A stretch of 64,000 nucleotides of DNA from Diphasiastrum complanatum (GCA_029204225.1 MU831834.1:1-64000), one strand, 5' to 3'; shown: positions 11,432-23,248, counted from the first letter of the stretch. Notes: a model not told the origin generated them from the letters alone. Numbers and translations are program-made.

Positions 11432-14102
11432 GTACTTCACATATGTGCTGTTCAAAGGAGTCCTTTTACTCTATTGTACCTTATAAAGGACTTAAAAGAT
11501 CTATTTATACTGCAAATGATCATGAATGTTCTATTGAAGGAATTGGCAACATTCCATTGAAAATTGCTTCTTCTAAGGTTCTATCACTTTCCAATGTTTT
11601 TTTTGTTCCTAAGCTTACAAAGAACTTGATTAGTGTTGGAAAGTTGCTTGATAGTGGTTGTGATGTAAAATTCAATTCCAATACTTGTTTTATCAAGAAA
11701 AATGATGAGATTCTGACTAATGGATCTAGATATGGTGGAATCTTCAAGTTGAATTCTTATGAGAATGCAAACTTTTGTGAAGTTGCTCTTTTGTCTAAGG
11801 AGGAGTTATGGCATAGAAGGTTGGGGCATCCTAACTTTAATTCTATGTTTTCTATGATCAAGAATGATAAGGCTATTGGCTTTCCAAGATCACTTTCCAA
11901 GGATATCAAGCCTTGTGAGGCTTGTGCTATTGCAAAATCACATAGAAAGCCATATCAAAACTCTTTTATTAAGACTTCTTATCCTTTGGAACTAATTCAC
12001 TCGGATGTTCATTTTTCTTCCTCTAAAAGTATTGGTGGTGCAACTTGTTTTGTCATCTTTATTGATGATTTTACAAGATATATTGGGTTGTATCTACTTT
12101 CTTCAAAAGCTATGGTATTAAATCACTTCCTAGTCTTCAAAGCTTATGTTGAGAAACAGTTTTCTTTCAAAGTTAAAGCTTTAAGATGTGATGGAGGAGG
12201 TGAATACATCTCCAACAAATTCTACGATTATTGTGAGGGTGAAGGGATTAAGAGATAGTTTTCTTGTGCTTATTCTCCATCTCAAAATGGAGTTGCTGAA
12301 AGAAAAAATCAATCTCTATGTGAATGTGCTAAAGCAATCCGAGTTGAAGCTTCTTTGCCTATTGAATATTGGGGAGAAGCAACTAATTGTGCAAACTATT
12401 TGTGCAATAGATTACCTCACAATGCACTTGCAGGAAGATCACCATAGGAAGTCTTGTTTAAGAAAAAACCTAAGGTTGATCACCTTAGAGTTTTTGGATG
12501 TGCTTGCTTTGTTCATGTACCCTTGGAAACAAGGAAAAGAGATGATCCTAATTCAGTCAAAGGGATCATGGTTGGATACTCATCCAACAAAAAGGCTCAC
12601 AGAATTTATCTTCCCTCTACCTCAGTTACAATTGAGAGTGGGGATGTTATATTCCATGAGAATCAAAAATACATTTTTGAAGAGGCCGAGATCAAAGATT
12701 CTCAAAAGGATTCTCCTACAATCACCCTTGAAGATTATCATGGAGAGATGGGGCCGAGAATTGAGGAGGAGTCACCTTGAATCTTTTCACCAAGGAGATC
12801 ACAAAGAGAAAGATCTGAGCCTAAGAGGCTTACATATGGAGATAAAGGCAAGCAAGTGGAACTCAACTCCACTATTATGCTTATTTTGTCTAGATGTCTC
12901 TAATGCATTTTTTAATGGATATCTAGAAGAAGAGATTTATATGGATCAACCTATTGGGTTCATCCAAGACAAGAACAAAGTTTGCTTGCTCTTCAAAAGT
13001 CTATATGGACTAAGGCAAGCTCCAAGGTCGTGGTATTCTTGACTTAACACTTTTCTTGATTCACTTGGATTTAATCTTAATAGCTATGATCCTTCCTTGT
13101 ATGTCAAGTTTTATGATAGAGATATTGTCATTCTTCTCATTTATGTTGATGATATCATACTAATAGGAAGTTGTATCAAGCTAGTTGAGGAAACCAAAGT
13201 TGCACTTGGAAAAGAGTTCAAGATGCAAGATCTTGGAAAAATTCATTACATATTAGGATTAGAGATTGATTTCCATAATGAGAAAGCTTTTGTATGTCAA
13301 TCCAAGTATGCTCTTTCAATGTTAAAAAAGTTCAATATGCTAGATTGTAAGAGTATTGAAACTCCTATGGAGCAAATTGTAAAAGACCCTAACAAAGGTG
13401 ATGAAAGATCCTTCGTGGACATCACTCGTTTTAGGAGTCTTATAAACTCCTTAATTTGGCTCACCATAACTAGACCTGATATAAGTTTTAGTGTTCATAA
13501 GTTAAGCCAAGCTATGCAAAATCCTACTATTCATCATTGGAAAATGGCCAAAAGGATACTTAGGTACATATCTTCAACTTATGATTATGGTTTGTTATAT
13601 AAAAGTGAAGATCTTTCTAAAGTTGGGTATTCTGACTCGGATTTTGCAAGTGATAAAGCAGATCGGAAATCTACAAGTGCATATGTCATATATCTTGGAG
13701 GAAACTTGATATCTTGGCTTTCCAAAAAGCAAGTTACTATATCACTCTCATCTTGTGAAGCTGAATATAAGGCAATCACTACTACGACAAAAGAAGTTTG
13801 AATCAAGAGGTTGCTAGTGGAGCTAAAGATAATCAAAGAAGATGATCTACCTATGATCATGTGTGACTATTTTAGCACAAGCCCTCGCCAACAATCCAAT
13901 ATTTCATGCAAGGAGCAAACACGTCGAGGTTGAACATCACTTCGTGAGAGAGAAGCTCATTGGAGGGGAAATCTACTTGGAGCACATCGACACATCATCT
14001 TGTATTGTAGATTTGCTCACCAAACCTTTGAGCACAAATTCCTTCAACAAGCATAGAGCCAATCTTGGAATAATACCAAGATCCATGTTTGAGTCAACAT
14101 AG
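11432..14102 (+). pseudogene. Ty1/copia pol, 3' part of the split element
   Basis: Resumes the element left at 6287. The frame 11,443-12,258 has the end of the protease region, the GAG-pre-integrase motif ELWHRRLGHPNF with CEACAIAKSH, and integrase HSDVHFSS, FIDDFTRY and CDGGGEY (D,D present). A TAG follows GIKR. The frame continues after two stops (VAERKNQSL carries the catalytic Glu) to the linker ending at 12,780. About 130 residues of the reverse transcriptase N-terminus are missing near 12,890. The other frame then gives [21 protein letters not shown], a stop, IYVDDIILIG (RT active site) and the RNase H motifs. A stop at 13,801 and a frameshift near 13,860 precede the conserved tail (HHFVREKL, DLLTKPL, final GIIPRSMFEST). 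Confidence 0.9.
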
Positions 14103-14106
14103 ATTG

Positions 14107-14119
14107 TTTTTAAAAGGAG
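14107..14119 (+). other. Polypurine tract of the split copia element
   Basis: TTTTAAAAGGAG lies immediately before TGTTGA, the LTR start of this family. It follows the pol stop by only a few bases, which is the standard copia layout. Confidence 0.7.
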
Positions 14120-14600
14120 TGTTGAAAATGAAAAATCATCTATCTTGACTTTAGGCTTGCCACAGAAGATTTTTTATGTAAGTTTGTTGTTTCATAATGT
14201 AAAATGCCAAATTTGGCCTAGAAGGAACTTGAGCTATATGGGTTTCTCAAGTCTAGTTGGTAGTATACAACTTGCATATAGATTGTAGACTTAGAAATGT
14301 CATTAATATGCTTGTAGAAACTCGTGGCATATCACATGCAATGGTTGTAAGTGATCCATAGTGACATGCAAGGCATGCACAAAGTGAAATGGACACATGC
14401 ATGATGATTTGTACAATTCTAGCTGGAAAAAATGACATTTGGTAGAAGTAGGTAGAAATGCATGCATGAGATGTGACAAATGTCACTAATACTCTAGTTT
14501 TCACTTTAGATGTGGATGGAAGGTGGATGGATGTGGTTCTACCTCGATGTAGCGCAGGCATTTGCATGTAGATTTGGAATAGTCAATTTTTTGTGATTTT
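14120..14600 (+). repeat. 3' LTR start of the split copia element (end not found)
   Basis: Begins TGTTGAAAATG after the polypurine tract. The related LTR at 31,001-31,642 starts TGTTGA and ends TCAACA. No TCAACA end is visible here, so the LTR is truncated or diverged and the right limit is arbitrary. Confidence 0.55.
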
Positions 14601-15306
14601 GTCAAAACCCTAATTTTGATTGGATCTCTAGATACTGAGGTTGCTGGACTTCATCCCAAAGGGAGCCGGGAACCCCGACTTAGCTTCCCAGCCTTCAACT
14701 CTTGCCATCCAAACCCACTTGACATACAAGCAGCCAACTCGCCAACAACGATCGGACTTAACCAACTTGAAGTTTCAAAAACCAACATTGAGACCAACCT
14801 GGCGCCATGCCAGATCGGGGGTCCCGATGTGGGTGACTTCCCTCCAAGCAAGCCGCCCGACATACATCAAACTAAACCAAATCGAAGCTTCGTTACAAAC
14901 GAGTAGCATTCATTCCAAGCAAGCGATCTGACTTACATCAGTCTTAACCAATTGAAAGCTTCGTCACGAGCGCTGGAAGCCAACCTGGCGCCACGCCAGA
15001 CTGGACAGCCATAAACAAGTAACTTCCACCGAAGCAAGCCATACAACTCAACCGACAGGTTAGATCCCGTTCCCCAAGAGCTTAATCCATTCACGTTCAT
15101 GCAAGGAACACTCAGAACCACAAGCCGCGACAGATATGGAGACAAGTAGTTCCTGGACCAAATGGTCCTGACAGCATACCGCTAGCACCACGGACCGAAT
15201 GGTCCCGACGTAGCATGCTAGATTGTGATTAAGCCATTAAATCTGTACTAGATCTTAGTATTCAATCTAGAATCAATTTGTGTGCTAATCATAAAACTTA
15301 ATAAGA
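14601..15306. other. GC-richer unassigned stretch
   Basis: Higher GC than its neighbours and rich in repeated words (AACCTGGCGCCA at 14,797 and 14,982; GACCGAATGGTCCCGAC at 15,192; ACCAAATGGTCCTGAC at 15,157). It behaves like a piece of another LTR. No gene is supported. Confidence 0.4.
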
Positions 15307-16484
15307 TCATTCACATTTGAGGATCATTCCCCACACGTGTGAATTTATTGGAAATTTGTCATTTTGGACATCTTCCGATTTAATTCTTATCTGATGGTAC
15401 CATGTCCTGAGATCTATCTTGGTGAAATACTGAGCTCCACCCAAGCGATCTACAAGGTAATCCATCCTTGGTAACGTATGTTTATTCTTGACAGTCACCT
15501 TACTTAATCTCTTGTAATCCACACACATCCGAAAACCTCCATCTTTCTTCGCTTCCAAAACAACAGGAGCACCCCATGGTGATTTACTAGGTTGTATATG
15601 TCTCATCCTCAGATAATTTTCTATTTGATTCTCTATCTCCTCTTTTTGAGAGAATCTGTAAGGTTGTCTAGAGATAGATTGACTTCTTGGAATTAACTCT
15701 ATCCTATGGTCTACTTGCCTAGATGGTAGTAAAGCATGAGGTAATTATGATGAAAAAACATCTTTAAATTCATTTATGATTTGATTTTTCATTGCTTGTT
15801 CATAATCTAAACTTACTAAGTTAAGAATTGCATTTAGATACATATCAGGAGCATCCACGTGGAACAACAAATATTGAAAAAACTTCATTCTATGAATAGT
15901 CCAATGTTTCCATTTCATTAACTATAGAATTCTCATCTGATGGATGTACAAAATTACTGCCAAATAAAGTAACTACCTTATCACTCTCCTTGAAAGTGAG
16001 AGCATGCTTCTAGAAATCAATAATTGGAGAAGGCGATTCACTAAATAGATCTACTAAATAACCATTCATATCCCAAAATCAAATCAGTACGAGCTAGGTC
16101 TAAAACATGAAAATCATCTAATTTTCTATGTCTTTGTATCAAAACTGGGAGATTCAACACTTTTATGTTCCAAGTCTCCAACTCTACTCTTGAAGTTAGA
16201 TAAACTTTGTATCTATGATCAATGGCTTTAGTTTCCAAGCTGATTTTCTGCACAAGACGAGAATTAATGAAATTATGAGTAGAACCATTGTCTAATATAA
16301 TACTCACTTCTTGATCTTTAACTGTGCCAGTTAAACGAAAAAGTTCATTAGGCAAGAAAGTTGTACTAAAAGAACATTCACACTCACAATTTGTCAGGTT
16401 AATTTCCAAATTTTTACCATTACCTCTAGGGATCTCGATCATTTGTGCCGATATTTTTTTCCTTTCTAAAAAAAACTTCATCAT
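15307..16484 (-). pseudogene. Ty3/gypsy protease-RT remnant
   Basis: On the minus strand, 16,484 down to 16,041 encodes a retropepsin-like domain: VSIILDNGSTHNFINSRLV (the usual D-S/T-G active site reads D-N-G here) and DLILGYEWL. After a decayed linker, 15,606-15,307 encodes the RT start: SPWGAPVVLEAKKDGGFRMC, VDYKRLSKVTVKNKH, LPRMDYLVDRLGGAQYFTKI. It breaks off before the catalytic YxDD, at about 15,340. It is therefore truncated at both ends, and the protease may be inactive. Confidence 0.85.
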
Positions 16485-16488
16485 ATGT

Positions 16489-17313
16489 CTAGGCTTTTAT
16501 AGACGAATCAAAAGTTCTCTTTCTTAGCCTAATAAACGAATCTTTAGAATTTTTTTTTTTAAGGATATCAGCTATGCATTCTAAAGATGGCACGTGTTGA
16601 AATTTGACTTCTTTTTTTTGCACATTCTCCCTCACAAAGTGATGAGCAATCTTAATATGTTTGCTCCTAGCATGGAATGTGGGATTTGTTGCAAGTTGTT
16701 GGGGTGATTGGTCATCACAAAAAATTAATAGTACTTCCTCTACCTCTGTGACATGAAGATCCACCAGTAGCCTTTTGAGCCACAAGACCTTCTTTGTTGT
16801 GAAAGTCAAGGCCTTGTGACTCGGATTTTGTTGAAGAAAGTGAAATAGTATTTTGCTTTTTGGAAAGCCAAGACGCCACTCAATCACAAATGAAAGTTGC
16901 AAATGCACTTATGGATTTTCTATCCATTTTGTCACCTACAAAATCAGGGTCTGAGAAGGCTCTTAAGCCAATGTTAGTTCCTTGATAAGTCATGCCAAAA
17001 TTTCTAGTGGTCAAGATGTACCTAAGAACTCTTTCGGCCATGTTCCAATGAGAAACATAGATTGGCTTAATCTAGCTAAATTATAACTAAGATCAGGTCT
17101 AGTTATAGTCAAATAGATCAAGGATCCTATAAGCTTTCTATAATGTGTGATGTCCTCAAAGGATTTTTCATCTTCACTTATAAATGCTTTTACATGTTGC
17201 TCCATAGGTGTCTCTATACCAATGTAGGAGAGAGGGCAATTCAATACTGGATGAAATTTTTCAAGACCCCACTGTTTATAGACGTAGCTTTCTCGTTCTC
17301 TCATACATAACAA
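16489..17313 (-). pseudogene. Ty1/copia RT-RNase H tail, decayed
   Basis: Minus strand, mostly one frame: GIETPMEQHVKAF, DITHYRKLIGSLIYLTITRPDL (RT C-terminal region). There is a gap with several stops at 16,910-17,010, then RNase H-end motifs WLKRLLVDL, NPTFHARSKHIKIAHHFVRE and ECIADILKKK. It ends five bases from the start of the gypsy protease frame, so two unrelated fragments were joined end to end. It is the same subfamily as the split element at 5.4-14.1 kb. Confidence 0.85.
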
Positions 17314-17577
17314 CGTAAGTGTATTTCTATCGATTTTATATGAACATTCATTCTCATAAATTTATTGTTTTATGATTGGAGTGATCATTGGAGCTTATAT
17401 GTGCTATCCTTATATGTCAATGATGAGGGTGTGTGTAATCCAGTTTGTTTAACAATAAACTCTATTACACACCCACAGAATTGCCAGGAGCCATATACAG
17501 AAAATACTGGAACTCTTTCCAGTACCACATGCAATAGCATATTTAAAGTTGAAAATGGTTGATGCAGAGTTTTTTCA

Positions 17578-18790
17578 ATATCGGTTCGGCGTGCCCTTGT
17601 AGTCATTGCTTGGTTTTTTTTCATATCATGCGCACTGATCTGCTATTCAAACAATATTTTTTGAATATTGGTTTGACGCGCGTTTGTTTCCTTTGTAGAT
17701 TTTATTATAAGCTCCTATGCATTGATCCGATATTACATAATGTTCAAATCTTGTTACTAATTTTTGTTTATTGAATACTGCAGTCCTCCCAGCAGGTTGA
17801 TTTTGTGAGCTGTGGTTGGTATACGGTATGCAATGCCAAATTCTTTTTCAATTGGCTTGCACTACAAGATGGACTTCCCAATCTGGAAGAGGTAATCTTC
17901 GATTAATAACATTTAATTGTGTTTTTGTTTTTGTTTTTTAATCATATTCCTAATAACTAATCTTTGACTAATAACATTGAACTGTGTTTCTGTTATTTCA
18001 GTTTAAATGCCCGAAGGCCTCCCCAATGGAAATAATGCACTTCAAGCAATAGACCTTAAGGCTTGTGATTGAAAATTTATATCCAGTTGCAGTGGCAGAG
18101 TGTTCTCCATCCAAGCAACTTTCAACTGGAGAAATGGATTCAGAGGTCATACATTAGCATGTATTTAGAGGTCATAGATTGGCATCCCTTGATGTGGATG
18201 AGACACATGTACAGAAAGATTTTATGCAAATATTTTTACATTTTTCTATGGTTGTTATTACATGTTTGTTTTCCTATTATTATTTCAAGTTATTATTCAT
18301 TCATCTTCTATGGTGTTCCTACATGTAAGGTTTTCATAGCCTTGGTCTGCCTTGTCTTGTTGTGGCAAAGCTTCGATCAGATCATCTTCAGAACATATCC
18401 AAATATGCCAAGACAAGGACAATACAGACCAAGACAATGAAGACCAAAAATATATCCAATATATCCGAGACATCAACAAGGGCAAGCCGATATATCTGAT
18501 TGTAGTGGTCACTAGAGTTCAATTGCTAGGAGATCTCCCCAATGTAGATAATGCATTTCCTGCGGGAGACAATGAATCTTGTTATCAAAAACTCATATTA
18601 TCCAGTTGCAATTACATTGTGTTCTGCATCATGAAAATGGAGATCATAGAAATGAAAGAGCCTCATAGAAAAAGTGGTTCGTATATAAAAAATTATACTA
18701 CTTAGTATAAAATTCCATCGTTCATAATCTATGAATTTTCAATTTTGATGGACGTTCCAATGTCTTTGCATTTTATATGCTCCCGATTTA
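17578..18790 (+). repeat. Gene-like dispersed repeat, copy A
   Basis: Matches the reverse complement of 61,620-62,925 along its whole length. It starts with two tandem units of about 85-95 bp (GACGCGCG-TTGTTTCC-GTAGAT-type, from 17,578 and 17,663). Next is a coding-like piece (WYTVCNAK, NWLALQDGLPNLEE), a 110-bp intron-like gap bounded by GTAATC at 17,892 and TTTCAG at 18,001, and a second piece (FKCPKASPMEIMHFKQ, LYPVAVAECSPSKQLSTGEM). Stops follow. Copy A lacks about 90 bp present in copy B near 18,360. It is a duplicated gene fragment or a non-autonomous element carrying one; I do not recognise the protein. Confidence 0.6.
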
Positions 18791-19340
18791 TTTAGAATCT
18801 AATCAGACATTCCAAAATCGTTCAGTGATCTTTGGCATGGTTGAATGCTTGAAGACCACATCACACAATGGTTGTAGTCCACTGTTTCACTAATGAACTC
18901 TAAAATCACAAAAATCAAAAAGAAATGTGGGCCACAGGATGCCTGCATGCGGCCCAAAAAAACTTACGTGGTTGCAGAATACAAAGATGTAATTGTGTGT
19001 TGTCCTGACAAAGATCCAACATTACTACTGCCAAGGACACCATACAAGCCGAGATAAAATGCTCTCATCTATTTCAATTGCTCAGGATTTAGCTTCACTC
19101 CTTTAACAAAGTGTGGTCAACTCAATGATATCCATACATCACGTGCACGCTCCATGATTTCTGGCAGACTGCTCTTTTTTCTTTTCTCTTCCGGTTCGTG
19201 ATTGAGTCTATCCGATTCAAGAATGTAACAAGATGCATTCTTAAAAAAATATACATATTTTGGCATGCACAAACCTAAAAGTGGCATCAAATATTCGAGG
19301 GTGTATTCTATTTTGATTTAATGCAACCTTTGCCAATTCA
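18791..19340. other. No gene seen
   Basis: AT-rich, no supported frame, between repeat copy A and the broken minus-strand gene. Confidence 0.4.
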
Positions 19341-20470
19341 TTACATGCATTGACCATCGATAGGCTCAAAAATACAATAAGACAAAAAGTGATTTTTACA
19401 TAATCCATCCAATCTGGATCCAAGATTGAGATCCACCTCCTTTGGGTAAGTGTCTCTGTAGACTTGCTCATTCTCTTCTTTGTCAACACGCATGAATTCG
19501 CAATACATCTTCTCAAACATAATGGGGCCTTCAAAAATAATTTCTTCCTCATCACCTTTCTTGAATGAAATTGGCCTTAAAGTGACGTTGATTGATGCGG
19601 GTGGTGGACTATTGGGCTTGCTCAAATCAGCAAACAACTTCTCATCAAATGAGTGACCCAAAGCTCGTTGGTTCGTGAAAAGTGAGGCATGCTGGATACT
19701 TTTGCTTTCTATACGATACATTGTATTTTTACCCCATATGTACCCGATGTCATCAATTACAAAATTATCTAGATTGACATTTGCATCACCCTCAAAATCA
19801 GGCATTTGCTCTGTCTCGACCGTACACCCTTCATCGTCTGGTACATTGCAATAAGAGCTAGATTGCATTCCCAATCGATCCACTCTCGGTTCCAAAGGTC
19901 TTTTCCCGACGGTCCCAACAGCTTTTGTAGTCTCTCTTCCAATTTGAACCTCATGACTTTCTTTCCTAGGTCCTGAAGTGGTTACTTTTCTCCTTCTTTT
20001 CAAAGCTTGTTTTTAAGGTTCTTCAAGAGAGAGATTTGTTTCTGTACATGGAACAATTTCCATTCTTGTTACATCTTCAATCATAGTAGCTGCAGTAGAT
20101 CCAATAATTGCAACATCAGAAAAAACACTTTCTATTCCCTTAGCTTCCATCAATAGCTTATGTTTGCTACATAGGGCCATCAATCCATTAAAGAGGGAAC
20201 CCTCGTAGTTAAGAATAAACTCATTTGAGTCATGAGTTGGTGGCTCAACAGTAAAATGTGCAGTGTTCACCGTGAATCACGCCAAGACTTTCAACATTAT
20301 CCATGCAAAATTTAGGATCGCCAATTGATTTATTGGATATTACGACAAAGGCTTTCACATGAGGTCCACTTGAGCTTGGTTTATGAAGTATCTTCCAACC
20401 TCTGGTAAGATATAATGGAGAGGCATTCTCGGAGGGCCTGAAAACAGTTTGTCTACGATGTAGAAAGCTT
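19341..20470 (-). pseudogene. Broken gene of unknown function
   Basis: Minus-strand coding-like sequence. From about 20,470 it reads RQTVFRPSENASPLYLTRGW, PHVKAFVVISNKSIGDPKF and SLGVIHG. A frameshift near 20,265 leads to NTAHFTVEPPTHDSNEF and 85 codons to a TAA at 20,013. The same frame then continues 220 codons to 19,341 (VNLDNFVIDDIGYIWGKN, INVTLRPISFKKGDEEEIIF, VDLNLGSRLDGLCKNHF). Composition is that of a real protein, with charged linkers and no low complexity. I recognise no domain. It is either a decayed host gene, since one stop and one shift break it, or an uncharacterised transposon product. Confidence 0.45.
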
Positions 20471-20545
20471 GCAAAAAATACAGTTCATATTATAAGTCAA
20501 ATAGAATATATAAAAAGTTTTCATGCAAAGTAAGATTGAGGGACT

Positions 20546-20550
<5 letters not shown>

Positions 20551-20588
<38 letters not shown>
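20551..20588. repeat. (AT)n microsatellite
   Basis: Uninterrupted ATATAT run immediately left of the palindrome-rich zone. Confidence 0.95.
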
Positions 20589-20590
<2 letters not shown>

Positions 20591-21092
20591 AAATATAGAT
20601 CCTCAGTACCTCCCGTCGCGGCGGGAGATTTTCATTTTTCTATTGTGTGTGTATATTTTTTATTGTGCTAAAGGAAAATCAGGAACTGCGAAAATTGAAG
20701 ATGGGGAACTCAGAACCTCCCGCCATGGCAGGAGGTTCTGAATTCTTTTATGTAAACTTAGGCAAAGGAAAATCAGGAAATGAGAAAATTGAAGATGGGG
20801 AATTCCGCGGCGGGAGGTTCTGAAATTTTTTTCATGTAAAAAAATCAATTTCATTAAAATTATCTTCAGGTATAAATTTAAATCTTATGTCTCTTCAAAA
20901 TTGAATGAAAAATACCATTGATTTAGAATTTTCCTTGCAAGTAAATCGATGCTTCCAAAACTGGATTATGGAGGTATGCTTAGAATACTGAGAATTAAAA
21001 CGAGAATGTGAAGTCTAAGGAGGGGAGGGGTCCTACTTATACCATTTTTGATGGATAGATGTATACAGTACTTATGGGATATACCATTTGCC

Positions 21093-21156
21093 ACATGTCA
21101 TTGTCTTATCCCGCAGAGCTATTTCAACATCTCATATATTTCAAAAACATACGGGC
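21093..21156 (+). repeat. 62-bp direct repeat, first copy
   Basis: CATGTCATTGTCTTATCCC...CAAAAACAT is repeated at 22,252-22,315 with about five differences. The pair brackets the GGTCC array plus the right hairpin arm. Confidence 0.8.
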
Positions 21157-21840
21157 CGGGGTCTGCGGTCATCTGTGGTCCCTACTGACGTCCCTAATGC
21201 GGTCCTCTGCAGTCCTTTGCGGTCCTCAAAGGAACTTCTAAGATCCTCTGCGGTCCCTCTGTGGTCCTCTACGACCTCTGAGGTACTCTACGGTCCCTAA
21301 TGCGGTCCCTCTGTGGTCCTCTACGACCTCTGTGGTCATCTGCGGTCATCTACGGTCTTCTATGAATTCTACGACCTTTGCGGTCCTCTACAGTCCCTAA
21401 TGAGGTCCCTCTGTGGTCCTCTACGGTCCTCAATCTGCGGCGGGAGGTTCTGAGTTCTACGGTCCTCTGCGGTCTCTTTGCGGTCCTCTACGGTCCACCT
21501 ACGACCTCTACGGTCCCTCTTTGACCTTTGCAGTCCTCAATGACCCTCTACGACCTCTGCGGTCCTCTGTTGTCCTCTGCGACCTCCGCGGTCCCTCTCT
21601 GGTCCTAATGTGGTCTCTCTCTAGTCCTAATGTGGTCCCTCTACGGTCATGTGTGTTCCCTCTTCAGTACCTCTATGGTCCTCTGTAGTTCCTCTGCAGT
21701 TTGATTGCGGTCCCTACGATCCACACACCGCGACGGGTGCTCCCTCTACGATCCTCTGAGGTCCCTCTCTGGTCCTATGCGACTATCTACGGTCCTTTGT
21801 GGTCCCTCTGATGTCCTGTGCGGTGCCTAATGCGATCCAC
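21157..21840 (+). repeat. Degenerate GGTCC minisatellite
   Basis: About 680 bp of loosely repeated 10-12-bp units such as CTCTGCGGTCC, CTCTACGACCT and CTAATGCGGTCCC. It is much richer in GC than the surroundings and contains one half-palindrome at 21,436. Frames through it give repeated LRSS/LYGP peptides, which are a by-product of the repeat and not genes. Confidence 0.85.
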
Positions 21841-22251
21841 AATCTAATTTTGGAAGCATCGATTTACTTGCAAGCAAAAGTCCAAATCAATGGTAATTTT
21901 CACTCAATTTTGAAAAGACATAAGTTATAAATTTATACTAAAGACCAATTCTATGAATTGGATTTTTTTTCATGAAAAAAATTTCAGAACCTCCTACCGC
22001 GGCAGGAGATTCTGAGTTTCCCATTTTCAATTTTCTGAGTTCTCCATTGAACATTACCTGAGTGTAAAAAAACAACATTAGAACCTCCCGCCGCGGCGGG
22101 AGGTTCTGAGTTCCCCATTGAACCTTAGTTGAGTGTAAAAAAACATCAGAGGTCCCCATTGAACATTAGCCGAGTTTAAAAAAACATCAGAACCTCCCGC
22201 CGTGGCAAGAGGTTCTGAGTTCCCCATTAGGGATCGCAAAGGACCGCATCC

Positions 22252-22315
22252 ACGTGTCACTGCCTTATCACGCAGAGCTATTTCAGCATCTCATATATTT
22301 CAAAAACATTCATTT
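22252..22315 (+). repeat. 62-bp direct repeat, second copy
   Basis: Counterpart of 21,093-21,156 (CTTATCACGCAGAGC, then CTCATATATTTCAAAAACAT). Confidence 0.8.
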
Positions 22316-22361
22316 GTATATAATAGATAACTGGACGAGGAAGGCCCGTTCTGGGTTTTTG

Positions 22362-22435
22362 GGCTGCAACCGCAACCGCAATCCGCAACCGCAACAACAA
22401 CCTCAACATCACCGCAATCCGCAACCTACAAAACC
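22362..22435 (+). repeat. CAACCG/CAATCC simple repeat
   Basis: Imperfect run of CAACCGCAAYCCG units. It produces Arg/Pro/Gln-rich chance frames on both strands. Confidence 0.8.
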
Positions 22436-23170
22436 ATGAGTTCAAACCTGCGATGACCCACGGGTCATTGGACCGCAAAATACCACAACCGTAGTTCAAG
22501 TTCATAAGGAAGCTAGTAAGATTCATTATTTTCTTTCTATAGTTTTGCGATGCTTCTATTTTGCTCTCAAAGAAAGAGACAAAGGATTGGAGTAAATATA
22601 TATAGAACCATGCCAAGTCATCAATTCGTGAATATGTTATTAGAAATCCAATTTCAAATAATAACAAGGTTTGGATCAGTGACATGGCAAATACGAGTTT
22701 TAAAAACGAAGCATGTTTGGATAGTACACTTGGGACAGTAACTGGCCTAAACAATATGTGAGAAAACGGGATTGCTGAAGTGTCTTTAAAAAAGAGAAAA
22801 GAAACATTTTGACGCGGATTGATGACATGGACGAAGCTCAACGATATTATATATAAAGAGGTTCTTTCAAGAGACATTCAAGTCTTTCAAAGTCAGGTCT
22901 CTATGGTCAGTCACATTCAAAGTGAGAAGTAAGCCTAGTTTGGTCGCTCATACTCTATTACTAAAGTAAGTTACTTTTAGATATAATCTAGATCATGTCT
23001 GTTAGATTACATATATACTTTTATGTGAAATGTATTCGAAATAGTCAATTAAAACGGACATTTATATAAGATGCATGTATGTACAAAATATTGTAGTGTA
23101 ACTTTAAAATGAAATTTACATATGTATATCAGTTATATATATAAATATATTAATGTAATACCCATCAATA
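22436..23170. other. No supported gene
   Basis: A 199-codon minus frame ends here, but it is Leu/Ile/Phe-rich and runs through the simple repeat, so it is not called. The plus strand shows short coding-like scraps (REYVIRNPISNNNKVW, WISDMANTSFKNEACL) separated by stops, too little to name. Confidence 0.4.
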
Positions 23171-23172
23171 TG

Positions 23173-23176
<4 letters not shown>

Positions 23177-23247
<71 letters not shown>

Positions 23248-23248
23248 A
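23177..23248. repeat. (CA)n-(TA)n-(TG)n compound microsatellite
   Basis: CA repeats run into TA repeats and then TG repeats, so the whole block is self-complementary and could extrude as a hairpin. Confidence 0.95.

Larger units (their letters stand above)
20604..22236. repeat. Inverted-repeat unit with GC-rich hairpin modules
   Basis: Seven copies or half-copies of one palindrome, centred on CCTCCCGCCGCGGCGGGAGG and flanked by AGAA/TTCT, lie at 20,608-20,628, 20,710-20,741, 20,805-20,823 (half), 21,436-21,453 (half), 21,985-22,016, 22,078-22,110 and 22,189-22,219. In addition about 180 bp at 20,785-20,965 is repeated in reverse at 21,845-22,035; both arms carry CAAGTAAATCGATGCTTCC and AAATTTTTTTCATG. 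Between the arms is a GGTCC-rich array. A GATGGGGAAYTC phrase recurs before each left-arm hairpin. It is a repeat family of unknown type; no ORF belongs to it. Confidence 0.8.

Noticed and set aside
21059..21688. Repetitive LRSS/LYGP-type peptides
   Set aside because: Translation of the GGTCC minisatellite, not a repeat protein.
22278..22877. 199-codon minus-strand ORF
   Set aside because: Leu/Ile/Phe-rich, runs through a CAACCG simple repeat and the 62-bp direct repeat, and has no domain; an open frame by composition.
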